Positions 11,501-20,440 are shown, counted from the stretch's first letter. The stretch: 64,000 bases of DNA from Occultella aeris (GCF_902703175.1 NZ_CACRYJ010000059.1:62001-126000); one strand, 5' to 3'. Notes: generated from the sequence alone by a model not told the origin. Made by a program: numbers and translations.

Positions 11501-14500
11501 GTGACACCGGGCAGCGCCACCACCGTGGATCAACTGGTGGATGGGCCCTGCCTGCTCGCTCGATGTGGCGGGCGGCTTCACCGCGCCACCGTGGCGGACG
11601 GCTTCTATCGACGCCTCTACTCCTCACCCGACATGCGGCGCATCGTGGCCCGCGAGCACACCAGTCTGCTCGATGACGAGACGCGCGTCGCGTACGAGAA
11701 CGGCTTCAAATCGGCCGCTGTGGATCCGCAGGCGCCGAACGTCCTCGTCGCCACACCCACGCTCGAGATGGGCATCGACATCGGCGACCTGTCCGCCGTG
11801 TTCCTCTCCTCCCTCCCCCGTACCGTCGCCTCGTACCTGCAACGGGTCGGGCGCGCCGGTCGCCTGACCGGGAATGCGCTCAGCCTCGCGTTCGTCACCG
11901 GTCGGGGTGAGCAGCTGCCGAAGCTAGGCGACCCGCTCTCCGTGATCAACGGCGAGGTGCGGCCCCCCGCCACCTACCTGCAGGCCGAGGAGATCCTGCG
12001 GCGCCAGTACACTGCGCACCTGGTGGACGAGCTCGCCCGTGATGCGGGGCGTCCTCACCCGCGGAAGGCTACCGGGGCAATCGGCTCATCCGATGCCGGC
12101 ACATTCCTGGGCGACCTCATCGTCCACGCCGAGGCCGAAGCCCAGGCACACGTGGACCGCTTCCTCGGAACCTTCGACGCCCTGCCGGACGATGTCACGC
12201 GAGACCTGCGTGAATGGGTCACGCCGGTCCACGGACCAGGCACCAGCGGCTTCGCGGCACATTTGCATGCCGCGAGCGGACGTTGGCAGCGAACCATCGA
12301 GACGCTCAACCATCGCATCGACGCCATCGACGCACTGCTGCCGGAACTGATCGCCAAGGAGCAGTCACCCGCGGCCACCGACGATGACCGGCGGGCGCTT
12401 CGGTCCGCGCAGGCTGCGCGCAAACTCACGCTGGGGCAGCGCGGGCACCTCACCAGCGAGTACTGGATCGGTGTCCTCGAGGAGTACGGGATCCTGCCCA
12501 ACTACACCCTGCTCGACGACACCGTGACCCTCGACGTCGGCCTGAGTTGGGTGGATCCGGACACCAACACCTTCGAGAGTTCTCACGCTCAGTTCCAACG
12601 GGGATCCGCCAACGCCATCCGCGACTTCGCGCCGGGCGCGACGTTCTACGCCCGCGGCTGGGAGATCGCGATCGATGCGGTGGATCTCGGGATGGACGGC
12701 GAGTCGATCCGACCGTGGGCGTTCTGCCCTGCCTGTGGCTTCGCGGCGGACGTCGCCTTGGAGGGCAAGGAGCAGCGCTACGCCACTTGCCCCAGGTGCG
12801 GCTCGGCTGGGATTGCCGACACGGGGCAACTGCTCGACGTCGTCGAACTCACCCATGTCACCAGCGAGGTCCGCCGCGACGAGGTGATGATCTCCGACCA
12901 CCGGGACGACCGAGCCCGCACACCGTTCCAGATCGTCACCGCAGCGGATGTCGATCCAAAGTTAATCTCGAGCCAGTGGTTCGCCGAAGGCACCGGGATC
13001 GGGTGCACCTACGCCCGGTCAATGGACGTGCGCTGGATCAACGTCGGCCCACCCGGGCACGGCGTCACCCGGGTGATGAGCGGGGAGGAACGCCCCGGAG
13101 CCCTGTTCCGGGTCTGCGCCGGCTGCGGAAAACTCGACACCGACTCCGGCCGGAACCGCCCGCACGAGCATCGACCCTGGTGCCCCCACCGCACGGCCGC
13201 CGACGAACACACCCGCACGGTGGCGCTGTCCCGGACGCTGCGCACCCAGGGGCTCCTGATCCGGCTTCCCCACTCCGTCACGATCGGCGACGACTTCGCG
13301 GTACCGAGCCTGGCCGCCGCGCTGCTGCTCGGGCTGCGCGAGCAGGTCGGGGGCCACCCGGACCACATCCAGGTCGAGCGCGTCATCGATCCCACCCTCA
13401 GCGACGGCAGCGACAACCACGACGCGATCCTCATGCATGATGTGGTTCCCGGCGGCACCGGCTACCTGGCCGAGCTCGCGTCACCTGAGCGTCTGCGCGA
13501 CCTACTCGTGCGCGCATGGGACGTGGTGCGCGAGTGCGAGTGCCAGCACGAGGAACGGCTGGCCTGCCACCGCTGCCTGCTGCCATTCACGCGGTCCGCC
13601 TCCGTGCGCCGCGTCTCGCGGGCATCAGCGGACCGGCATCTACGCACCCTGCTTGGGCTCGCCGCCGACGCCGAATCTGCAGACGGCTCGTCCTGGACCG
13701 TCACCGAGATTCCGCCCGCCGAGGACCCGGAGTCACACCTCGAGCAGCGTTTCCGCAAGCTCTTCGTCACGCGCTTGGAGACCCTCGGCGCGAACGTGAC
13801 CCAGGTTCCTGGAGCTTGGGGCAACACGGTGAGGTTCACACTCCCGGGAGGCACACGGCAGTGGACACTCACGCCGCAGATCAACCTGGCGCACTCCAAG
13901 CCGGACTTCGTGCTCGAGTCGAACGACACCTCAGTTCCAGCGGTCGCGATCTTCACCGATGGGCGGGCCTACCACGCCACCGCGGCACACAACCGGCTCG
14001 CCGACGACGCCGACAAGCGGGCCATCCTTCGGGAGTTGGGCCACGTCGTGTTGGCCATCACGAGCCAGGACGTCGCGGAAGCCGAGACCGGCAACGTCCC
14101 CGTTCCCTCCTGGTACTCACACGACGTGATCGCGACGTTGATGCAACAGCAGCAGTTGATGACGGAACCGGGTGCCTACGAGGCGCTCCAGCACGGCCCC
14201 ATCGGCTGGCTCATGCGCTGGATCACCACGCCTTCCGCGGGGCCGACCAAGATCGTGGGCCGCGCCGTTCCGATGCTGCTGGCGACCTCCACCCTGGCGA
14301 AACCGATCCAGGTATCGGAGGCGGTCACCCTCGCCGAGGCGGCCACCGGAGCCCTGGTCGATCAACCCGTCGACCCGGGGTCGAAATTGGTGAGGCTGTG
14401 GCGGCATGGGCCGCTAGCCGCTGCCATCGGGATCCGGGACAGAGTCTTCGATGTCGCCTTGGTACTCGATGATCGTCCCGAGATACTCGACGAGGCTCAC

Positions 14501-14932
14501 GCCCAGGCATGGCGTGAGTGGCTGCAGCTCTCCAACGCGCTGAACCTTCGAGACTGGCCAACCGTCATCACCACGACGTCGGGCGCCGCGGCCGTCGGTA
14601 CGACTCCCACCAGCGAACCCCTCCCCGAGTCACCGATCTCCTCAGGATGGGAAGAGGCATACAGCCTGGCCATGCCCGGTGAGGAACAGGACCTCATCCG
14701 AGCCCTTTCCATCGCCGGCGCCGAACTCACACCGCCGGAGTTGGGGCACGAGACGCCCGCCGGTATCCCGGTCCCGATGAGCTGGCCCCACCACCTGCTG
14801 GCAGTCGCGACGACCGAGCTTTCGGATGAGGACCGCACCGAACTGCAGGCGGCCGGCTGGCACCTCGTGCCTCCCGACGTAGACGCCATCCGACGTGCAC
14901 TGACCGACCCGTCGATCGCTGAGGAAGCCTGA
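8567..14932 (+). CDS. Fused YprA-like DEAD/DEAH helicase, DUF1998 and PD-(D/E)XK-like protein
   Basis: The 2121-aa protein joins parts usually encoded separately in DISARM. Residues 75-300 hold helicase lobe 1: TGTGSGKTE (about 110), YPMNALANDQ, LDEFHTYDGAQGTD (about 237) and SATLGD. Cys pairs CRHCG (about 520) and CPSCG (about 625) suggest zinc sites. Lobe 2 is near 1060-1110 (VATPTLEMGIDIGDL, QRVGRAGR). A third Cys cluster (CPACG, CPRCG) lies near 1390. DUF1998 follows at about 1620-1700 (HDVVPGGTGYLAEL, CECQHEERLACHRCLLPF). Near 1780-1835, KPDFVL then AIFTDGRAYHA and KRAILRELGHVVLAIT look like a Vsr/PD-(D/E)XK fold. DruE of Druantia and the DrmA/DrmB pair of DISARM are the nearest known relatives. 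The GTG at 8567 gives a GTGA overlap; an in-frame GTG at 8561 is the alternative start. Confidence 0.78.
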   Translation: MSELLPTLQARSIRDGLVDYLTTTFALADDDARDGLDRFLSDPATGMFKGPYVRLRLPFRAAEPGWQDSLEWSGGFEPYGHQAAAFERLSSMVGGQRRRPQPTLVTTGTGSGKTEAFLYPILDHVLRARRDGITGTKALILYPMNALANDQAQRLTRMLSSIPELATVTAALYTGQDGPARTRVSADGLITDRAIIRDDPPDILLTNYKMLDQLLLRDTDQEIWRKSATSLQYLVLDEFHTYDGAQGTDVAMLLRRLGLTLKSHWSESDPDLTESDRSRPLGRITPVATSATLGDKGDPAVMLDFARTVFGEAFDDGSVVTESRLNLDEWTAGADAAITTAGLEPVQLADLDLEAANAALDSLGSDPTAADVAATVLTHLYSGDTAPLLNNHRLLLEATRAHPLIQALARVCTDAVELGDLVRRVVEGTLASSLTAPAARDGWGTFLSRVVAMLGHVRALVGRDALSVDVHLWVRELNRIDRAADAGAQFRWSDDGQPIAVLGAEDVRPSFPAVFCRHCGRSGWMVGLAPVGDSLATDDSTIRREHATGEGRARALLYAPREADSAVLAGNTVEGLAWFSVRGRHLLTTVPDDDDPELREGWILPVLTITGPDADEAAKKDTCPSCGQMDAIRFLGSAIATLLSVALTTVFGSADLDPAEKKALVFTDAVQDAAHRAGFVQARSHTFTLRAVLREAVAAGSLTLDALVDEVIQQAGDDTFARYRVLAPECADRESFTAFWTNPTLRSVPASVRSRVRRRLALDVALEFGLNSRTGRTLELTGAVAAEVDAGHPAKLAGAARTVLQGQPWQDALDGAGEPDDDALVRWVRGVLDRMRAQGAIDHPWFVKYQHDDGHRWPIWGGRPRGEGMPAFPPGRPAPGFPRIGGTGSESGLDAVTSPQSWYARWTSKVLGVSPSDGGRLARFLLERLAHDGTLTTTGTKSGATTYAIPPSAVVILPTTPEDLSDGRHLLTCDVCRDVTPGSATTVDQLVDGPCLLARCGGRLHRATVADGFYRRLYSSPDMRRIVAREHTSLLDDETRVAYENGFKSAAVDPQAPNVLVATPTLEMGIDIGDLSAVFLSSLPRTVASYLQRVGRAGRLTGNALSLAFVTGRGEQLPKLGDPLSVINGEVRPPATYLQAEEILRRQYTAHLVDELARDAGRPHPRKATGAIGSSDAGTFLGDLIVHAEAEAQAHVDRFLGTFDALPDDVTRDLREWVTPVHGPGTSGFAAHLHAASGRWQRTIETLNHRIDAIDALLPELIAKEQSPAATDDDRRALRSAQAARKLTLGQRGHLTSEYWIGVLEEYGILPNYTLLDDTVTLDVGLSWVDPDTNTFESSHAQFQRGSANAIRDFAPGATFYARGWEIAIDAVDLGMDGESIRPWAFCPACGFAADVALEGKEQRYATCPRCGSAGIADTGQLLDVVELTHVTSEVRRDEVMISDHRDDRARTPFQIVTAADVDPKLISSQWFAEGTGIGCTYARSMDVRWINVGPPGHGVTRVMSGEERPGALFRVCAGCGKLDTDSGRNRPHEHRPWCPHRTAADEHTRTVALSRTLRTQGLLIRLPHSVTIGDDFAVPSLAAALLLGLREQVGGHPDHIQVERVIDPTLSDGSDNHDAILMHDVVPGGTGYLAELASPERLRDLLVRAWDVVRECECQHEERLACHRCLLPFTRSASVRRVSRASADRHLRTLLGLAADAESADGSSWTVTEIPPAEDPESHLEQRFRKLFVTRLETLGANVTQVPGAWGNTVRFTLPGGTRQWTLTPQINLAHSKPDFVLESNDTSVPAVAIFTDGRAYHATAAHNRLADDADKRAILRELGHVVLAITSQDVAEAETGNVPVPSWYSHDVIATLMQQQQLMTEPGAYEALQHGPIGWLMRWITTPSAGPTKIVGRAVPMLLATSTLAKPIQVSEAVTLAEAATGALVDQPVDPGSKLVRLWRHGPLAAAIGIRDRVFDVALVLDDRPEILDEAHAQAWREWLQLSNALNLRDWPTVITTTSGAAAVGTTPTSEPLPESPISSGWEEAYSLAMPGEEQDLIRALSIAGAELTPPELGHETPAGIPVPMSWPHHLLAVATTELSDEDRTELQAAGWHLVPPDVDAIRRALTDPSIAEEA

Positions 14933-17127
14933 TGCCGACGATCATCATGACCAAGTGGCCCGTCAAACTGGATGGGTCCACCCGCGGCAAGGCCATGGCG
15001 TTCCTGCAAAAGCTCTCGGCTGACGACACCACGCCCGGCCTGCACGTCGAGCCCATTCAGCAGTCCGCAGACTCGCGTGTCCGAACCGGGCGGGTGGACC
15101 AGTTCTGGCGAGCGGTCATGTTCCGGCTCGACAGTGATGGCGAGACCCACTACGTGATCCATGGCGTGTGGCCGCACGACGACGCGATCGACGTCGCGAA
15201 GCGCGTCCGTCTCAAGGTCAATCCGATCAACGGTCTCCCACAGATCGAAGCCACTCCCGAGCTGGCCGCGAGTCCGGACTCATCGAACGACGAGACCCCG
15301 CCCAGTCCGGAACCCGATACGAAGGCGACGACAGGTGACGAGGCGCCTGCCGCCGTCGTGCCGGATCAGCCCCGGCTCCTCGCACTCGGCCGAACGCGGG
15401 AGGAACTCGTCAAGAGACTTGGTGTTCCGGAAGACGTCGCCGATGCTGCGATGGCGGCGGCGGACGACGACGCCATCCTGGAGCTCGCCGGACAGCACGA
15501 GGGGTGGCTCGGCATCGTCCTGGTCGATCTTGCCACCGGCGACTCTGTGCAGGAGATCCTCGAGAAGCTCGAGATCGAGGTCTCGGAACCGACGGGCAAC
15601 GAGGACGCGGACCTGATCACCTCGCTACGCCAACCCGCCGCGCAGACCCAGTTCGCGTTCATCGACGACCAGGATGAGTTGCGACGGGTCATCGAAGCGG
15701 GCGACTTCGGTGCGTGGCGCGTCTTTCTCCACCCCGAGCAGCGCAAGTACGTCCGGAAGACCTACGGCGGCCCGTTCCGGCTCTCGGGCGGGGCCGGCAC
15801 GGGCAAGACGGTTGTGCTCGTGCACCGAGCGCGAGCACTCGCGCGGAGGGACCCTGCCGCCCGGGTTCTCATGACCACGTTCACCACCAATCTCGCCGAT
15901 GGGATGCGTGACAGTCTCGCGCAGTTGGACCCCGCGATCAGGCTGGCCGCCCAATTGGGTCAGCCTGGTGTTCACGTGAGCGGAATCGACGCCATTGCTG
16001 CTGCCGTGAACCGCTCGGCCGGGATCCACATCAACGAGGCCGTCCAAACCGTGCTCGGCGAGGACCGCAGCGCGGTCAACGGCCGGACGCCCGGCGATCG
16101 GTGGCGGGCCGTGCTCGACACCACGTCGACCGACCTGCCGCCCGAGATCGCCAACGAGACATTCCTGAGTGCCGAGTATGCACTGATCGTCCTGCCCCAC
16201 CGGATCCACACCGAGGCCGAGTACCTGCGCGTCCGTCGGCCCGGCCGCGGCGTGGCGCTCGATCGCGCCAAGCGGGTCGCCGTGTGGGCGCTGGTCGCCG
16301 CCTACCGGGTGCAGAACCGGATCAGCGGCACGGCCGACTTCGGTGAGGCCGCCGCCATCGCGGCCGCACACTTGGAACTCACGGGCGACGCGCCGGCCGA
16401 CCACGTGCTGGTCGATGAGGGCCAGGACCTCTCCCCCGCGCATTGGCAACTCCTTCGCGCGCTCGTCGCGCCCGGGCCGGACGACCTGTTCATCGCCGAG
16501 GACTCCCACCAACGGATCTACGGGCCGCGGACTGTCCTCGGCCGGTACGGCATCAAGATCGTCGGACGCTCGCAACGGTTGACGCTGAACTACCGCACCA
16601 CTGCGCAGAACCTGCGGTATGCCATGACGGTGCTTGAGGGCGGCGAATATGTTGACCTCGAGGAGGGGGCGGAGGCTACGGGATACCGCTCGGCACGATC
16701 CGGCCCGGTTCCCGTGGTACGTGAAGCCGCGACGCTCGGGGCGGAACTTGACCTGGTCGCCAAGCACACGTCCGCCTGGATAGACGCCGGCGCGGCTCCC
16801 GAGACGATCGCGGTGCTCGTACAGGACCAGTTCCAGCGCGACCGGGTCGTCAGCGCGCTCACCGAACGGAGCATCCCGGCACGCGCGGTCGACCGCGAGC
16901 GACCAGGTTCCGATCGGATCGCCGTGATGACGATGCACCGGGCCAAGGGCATGGAGTTCAGCAGGGTCATTCTGACGGACGTCGGGCACCAGAGCGCGGC
17001 TGAGAAGACTCGACTGGCCGCGATGGATGAGACGGACCGTGCGGACACCGGCCTGCGGAGGCGTTCGCTCGTGTACGTGGCTGCCACGAGGGCGCGGGAC
17101 GAACTGGTGGTGCTCCAGCGCACCTGA
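14932..17127 (+). CDS. UvrD/Rep-type SF1 helicase with RelE/ParE-like N-terminal domain
   Basis: The 731-aa protein starts inside the previous stop codon (TGATG). Residues 1-100 contain VRTGRVDQFWRAVMF and HYVIHGVWPHDDAIDVAKR, the strand pattern of the RelE/ParE toxin fold that is often attached to actinobacterial UvrD-like proteins. The helicase core follows: Walker A GGAGTGKT (about residue 290), motif II LVDEGQD (about 493), LNYRTT (about 555), MTMHRAKGMEF (about 665) and VAATRARDELVVL at the extreme C-terminus. There is no visible exonuclease domain. As the last gene of the operon it may supply a 3'-5' translocase, comparable in kind to GajB of Gabija, which is also UvrD-like. Its membership in this system rests on the four-gene coupling. 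Classical DISARM has no UvrD subunit. Confidence 0.78.
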   Translation: MPTIIMTKWPVKLDGSTRGKAMAFLQKLSADDTTPGLHVEPIQQSADSRVRTGRVDQFWRAVMFRLDSDGETHYVIHGVWPHDDAIDVAKRVRLKVNPINGLPQIEATPELAASPDSSNDETPPSPEPDTKATTGDEAPAAVVPDQPRLLALGRTREELVKRLGVPEDVADAAMAAADDDAILELAGQHEGWLGIVLVDLATGDSVQEILEKLEIEVSEPTGNEDADLITSLRQPAAQTQFAFIDDQDELRRVIEAGDFGAWRVFLHPEQRKYVRKTYGGPFRLSGGAGTGKTVVLVHRARALARRDPAARVLMTTFTTNLADGMRDSLAQLDPAIRLAAQLGQPGVHVSGIDAIAAAVNRSAGIHINEAVQTVLGEDRSAVNGRTPGDRWRAVLDTTSTDLPPEIANETFLSAEYALIVLPHRIHTEAEYLRVRRPGRGVALDRAKRVAVWALVAAYRVQNRISGTADFGEAAAIAAAHLELTGDAPADHVLVDEGQDLSPAHWQLLRALVAPGPDDLFIAEDSHQRIYGPRTVLGRYGIKIVGRSQRLTLNYRTTAQNLRYAMTVLEGGEYVDLEEGAEATGYRSARSGPVPVVREAATLGAELDLVAKHTSAWIDAGAAPETIAVLVQDQFQRDRVVSALTERSIPARAVDRERPGSDRIAVMTMHRAKGMEFSRVILTDVGHQSAAEKTRLAAMDETDRADTGLRRRSLVYVAATRARDELVVLQRT

Positions 17128-17665
17128 GTGTCATCGCGCCCTAATTCGCAGGGTGAACTCCTTCCAAGGCACATCAGCCGCTGAAGCAATTCAGTAAACC
17201 TCAATGCTCGGCAATACCAGCCAGTGCTCGGCCCGACTATCATGCACGCCCCAAGTGTCGGTGCTGCCTTCTATCGTCAGCCAGACGACGAAGGGGAGGA
17301 GCATGAAGGTGTCCAACTCGACAGACGGCGCGCGTCGATGCCCTCAGGCTCGCCTCAGATGCGGAATATACGTGCTCGATCGAGGTCGTCAACGACCACG
17401 ATGGCCTTGCGAAACCGCAGGTCACTTTGTCCGCCGACACCGCATATGAAGTGTGCGGAACTGCCCGCCATCGGAACCAAGCGTCTAGGCCCGCGCATAG
17501 AGCCCGGGCCGAAACCCAGAACGGTCGATACACCTTGTCAACAAGGGATTGGTTCGACACGAAGGAGCAACGAGGCGCCCCGGCGCGCAATTACCGTGCC
17601 AACAAGGTCAGCGTCGAGCCAGCCCCGACGCTGCATCGCGAAAGGTCTAGTAATACCTTGCCCCC
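17128..17665 (+). other. Gap between convergent genes with possible gene remnant
   Basis: No intact gene is present. On the plus strand a stretch near 17260-17330 reads PSVGAAFYRQPDDEGEEHEG. After a change of frame near 17330 it continues RVDALRLASDAEYTCS, then EVVNDHDGLAKPQVTL up to about 17460. Both stretches have the residue mix of a real protein and could be two halves of a small decayed gene. I do not recognise the family. A terminator for the two converging genes would be expected here, but no clear hairpin with a T run is visible. Confidence 0.3.
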
Positions 17666-19423
17666 TTAGGGAATCGGAGAACTGGGCGGAGTGAGTTGCT
17701 TGGCGGCGATGTATTCACGTATCTGCTCTACGAAGGAACTGTGTACGCCCTCATTCTCGTGCAGCCGTTCGTCCATGACCTGCTTCAACCAAGCCATCTT
17801 GTCCCGTGACCCAATCGCCGGGTGAAAGCTCTCCAACTCGCCCAATGGCACAATAAAGATCCCTAGCGCGCCTAGATCGTCAATAATTGACTCGATGGCC
17901 GCTCGCGCATCTCCATTCAATAACGCGACGCCGGAGATCTTCATCTGCTTCCACCCAGACCGCGCTTGTAGAACTTGCCTAACATTCGCAATTTCCTCCG
18001 GGCTCAAGTCCTTCGGTGCGAGTTCAAGGAGTGGTCCAACTCTCGAGCGTAGGCGCTCGCGTGGGACAGTCTCACCCTTCGACACTACCGCTGCCTGAAC
18101 ACTCCTCAATCGTGAGTCGAAGCCTGCGATGTCACCCCCGTGAGCGTCGATCAACTGCTTTAGTTCCGTCCTGTTGGAGAGCATATCGATGTCGACAACT
18201 GAGGCGACGGGCACCGCCGCGCTTCGGAGCGAGCGAACTGCACTCGCGATCCGCTGCTTCCCGCCAGTTTGAGTAAAATGGATGTCAACGTGAGGGCTCG
18301 TCCGAGCCAAAGAATCCAGAACTGCTCGATAGTAAGTACAATCGCCGAACGACTCGCACACCGCGACGCCGTGGTAGAACAATCCGTCTAGGACCGACGA
18401 ATACCTCATGAATGGATCTGCATAGAGGTCACGAACCGCATCAGTCGGAATGGACGAAACGTGGTTCTGACTACTGGACCTTGTAATTCTATGGATCGCG
18501 ACAGGGGCGGATTCATGCGCACTCGAAGCGATCCCTTGTACGATGTCGTCACTGTGTGTAGCCACGATGATGCGTGAACCAGTTTGACAAAGGCGAACCA
18601 ACAACCGACCCAGGTTTCGTGCCTGTGGCGGGTGAAGGAACGCCTCTGGCTCGTCAAGCAGCACTAGTCGGTGGCTACCGGCAAGAATGTTGAGGACCAG
18701 TCCGATGAAAGAACGCAACCCATCACCCTGTTCATTCACCAGCGGAAGTCCGCGCAGTTCTTCTTTGTATTCCTCGCCCAGTGGAGGTGCCGTTTCTCTC
18801 GCAGACGTCTTGCCGTAGTGGAGCGGGATATTCATCCCAGCATAGCGGTTCACGGTGATACCCTGCCCGAAGGATTCCTCTACCGCTCGCGATAACTCGA
18901 TCTCAAGTTCACGGTTCACCCACATCGTCTGGAGAGGCGTCGACGGCATGCCGTTTATCGCATCGAACGATGCATCCGGTCCAACCATTCCAGTTCGACT
19001 CTCGGCGGCGAAATGAAGTAGGTATACCTCGGCCAATTGGCCGAGTGTAGTCGATGACTTGAGGATAGAGTTGACTACCGATTCATGAATCACATTGTCG
19101 TTTGGAAACTTAAACACGGACTCGTAGTAGCCGGACAACGCCTCGGACGTGCCTGCCGGGTAATAGCGAAGAGACTCCTTGAGTTTCTCCAATTGGTCCT
19201 GCACATCACCGCTCCACGTCAGATTGACGCGTTCGACGACCACGCCCGGAATGGGTGGCTGATTTGGATCGGCGCTAAGAAGGTTGACCATGTCGCGAAG
19301 TAGTGTGCTTTTCCCGGAATTGTTGGGTCCAACGATGACGGTCACACCCTCTTCGATCGCGATTTCCAGCCCAGATCGAAACGTCAAGGAATTGATTTCC
19401 AAATCAAGGACCTTATTTGCCAT
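17666..19423 (-). CDS. OLD-family ATP-dependent endonuclease (ABC-type ATPase plus TOPRIM)
   Basis: The 585-aa protein has an SMC/RecF-like ATPase: Walker A GPNNSGKST (residues 32-40), Walker B LVLLDEPEAFLHP near 255-267 and the H-loop IIVATHSDDI near 290. A TOPRIM domain follows: the Glu motif CESFGD near 355 and the DxD motif SVVDIDML near 410. This order defines OLD-family nucleases, and the length is close to GajA of Gabija. The usual partner GajB, a UvrD-like helicase, is not downstream; a UvrD-like gene lies convergent on the opposite strand instead. Base composition is clearly less GC-rich than the operon to its left, which suggests separate acquisition. It is probably a single-gene nuclease or a split relative of Gabija. 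The ATG at 19423 is the natural start because the ATPase begins directly after it. Confidence 0.8.
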   Translation of the reverse strand: MANKVLDLEINSLTFRSGLEIAIEEGVTVIVGPNNSGKSTLLRDMVNLLSADPNQPPIPGVVVERVNLTWSGDVQDQLEKLKESLRYYPAGTSEALSGYYESVFKFPNDNVIHESVVNSILKSSTTLGQLAEVYLLHFAAESRTGMVGPDASFDAINGMPSTPLQTMWVNRELEIELSRAVEESFGQGITVNRYAGMNIPLHYGKTSARETAPPLGEEYKEELRGLPLVNEQGDGLRSFIGLVLNILAGSHRLVLLDEPEAFLHPPQARNLGRLLVRLCQTGSRIIVATHSDDIVQGIASSAHESAPVAIHRITRSSSQNHVSSIPTDAVRDLYADPFMRYSSVLDGLFYHGVAVCESFGDCTYYRAVLDSLARTSPHVDIHFTQTGGKQRIASAVRSLRSAAVPVASVVDIDMLSNRTELKQLIDAHGGDIAGFDSRLRSVQAAVVSKGETVPRERLRSRVGPLLELAPKDLSPEEIANVRQVLQARSGWKQMKISGVALLNGDARAAIESIIDDLGALGIFIVPLGELESFHPAIGSRDKMAWLKQVMDERLHENEGVHSSFVEQIREYIAAKQLTPPSSPIP

Positions 19424-19633
19424 TCCAACGCCGCCCTTCGTAACCGTACTCTTGCACTGACTACCGTTGATGGTTCAATGTAAGCTGAGTCCGGCACCAC
19501 CCCTGACTGTCCACGAAGGTCTTCCAACTACCGTATCGGAGACCGCCAAGTCCCGTTGTGGAATATTCGACTGCTCTGGTGCGACCTGCCGTTGTCTGTT
19601 GGCCGACCCTGTTCACCTGCCTGAACGATGTAG

Positions 19634-20440
19634 ATGTGTCGCTGCGCCTGTGACAAACTGCAGGTACCGCGCCGTCCACTCCAGGCAAACTCCGCTGAGG
19701 TGCGAATCAACGAGTCGGCCACGCATTTTGAGGCGGTCCTCCGGCCACGCGTCGGCCTGGACCTCGCCGCGCATGCTCGCAACGGGGCGCAGGCGTTTTC
19801 GTCCTGGTGTCGGGCGACGACGACCTGACCGAGGCAGTCGAAGAGGCACAGGTCCATGGCGCCCAGGTCGCCGTCATGGCCGTGCCCAATTCAGCTGGCA
19901 ACCCGCACGGAGTCAGTCGATACTTGGTCAGGGCTACCGACGAACTCACTCAACTCGCGGCCGAAGGCATCGACGCGTCGGTCACGAAGGTTGACCTGAT
20001 CCGGCGCCCGACGATCTCGACACCCCAGGAAATCGATCCGAATCTGTCGCCGGGAAAGGGCAGCGAGGCCGTACCTTCGACCGCTCCAAGCCCGAAAGAC
20101 GTAGCTCTGAGAGCGCGCCTGCGGCGCAGTACCAATCGGTTGTTCCGGCGTACACAGGTTCGACCGGCACGCCGTCGCCGGTGCAGCCCGCCTACGATGA
20201 GGAAGGGCTTGACGAGAGGATCGATGCCGTCGTCAGCAACGTCTTGACCACCTATAGGAAGAGCGCGTCCGCACAGGGTCTCGCCGATTGGTGCACGGTA
20301 AGCCGTCGATCCCCCGCGATGTTGACCGTGCGTTGCTGACCGATATGTCCGCAGCTCTGGACGTGTACGACCTGAGCGATCCCGTTCGGTTCCGAATGCG
20401 AGACCGCTTCTGGGCACAGGCGGACGGCGAAATGCCCTGA
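19634..20440 (+). pseudogene. Decayed NYN-domain (PIN-like nuclease) gene
   Basis: The pieces of one protein are spread over successive frames. Bases 19634-19790 give KLQVPRRPLQANSAEV then VGLDLAAHARNGAQAF. From about 19795 the frame changes and gives VFVLVSGDDDLTEAVEEA, then HGAQVAVMAVP, the typical core of NYN/DUF88 proteins. Near 20060 it shifts again (FDRSKPERRSSESAP, then YDEEGLDERIDAVVSNVL). Near 20290 it shifts a third time into VHGKPSIPRDVDRALL, ending RFWAQADGEMP at a TGA. Each change fits the loss of one base. The N-terminal part with the first catalytic aspartate is missing. NYN proteins are predicted RNases related to PIN domains. With three frameshifts and a missing 5' end this copy is almost certainly dead. 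Confidence 0.7.
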
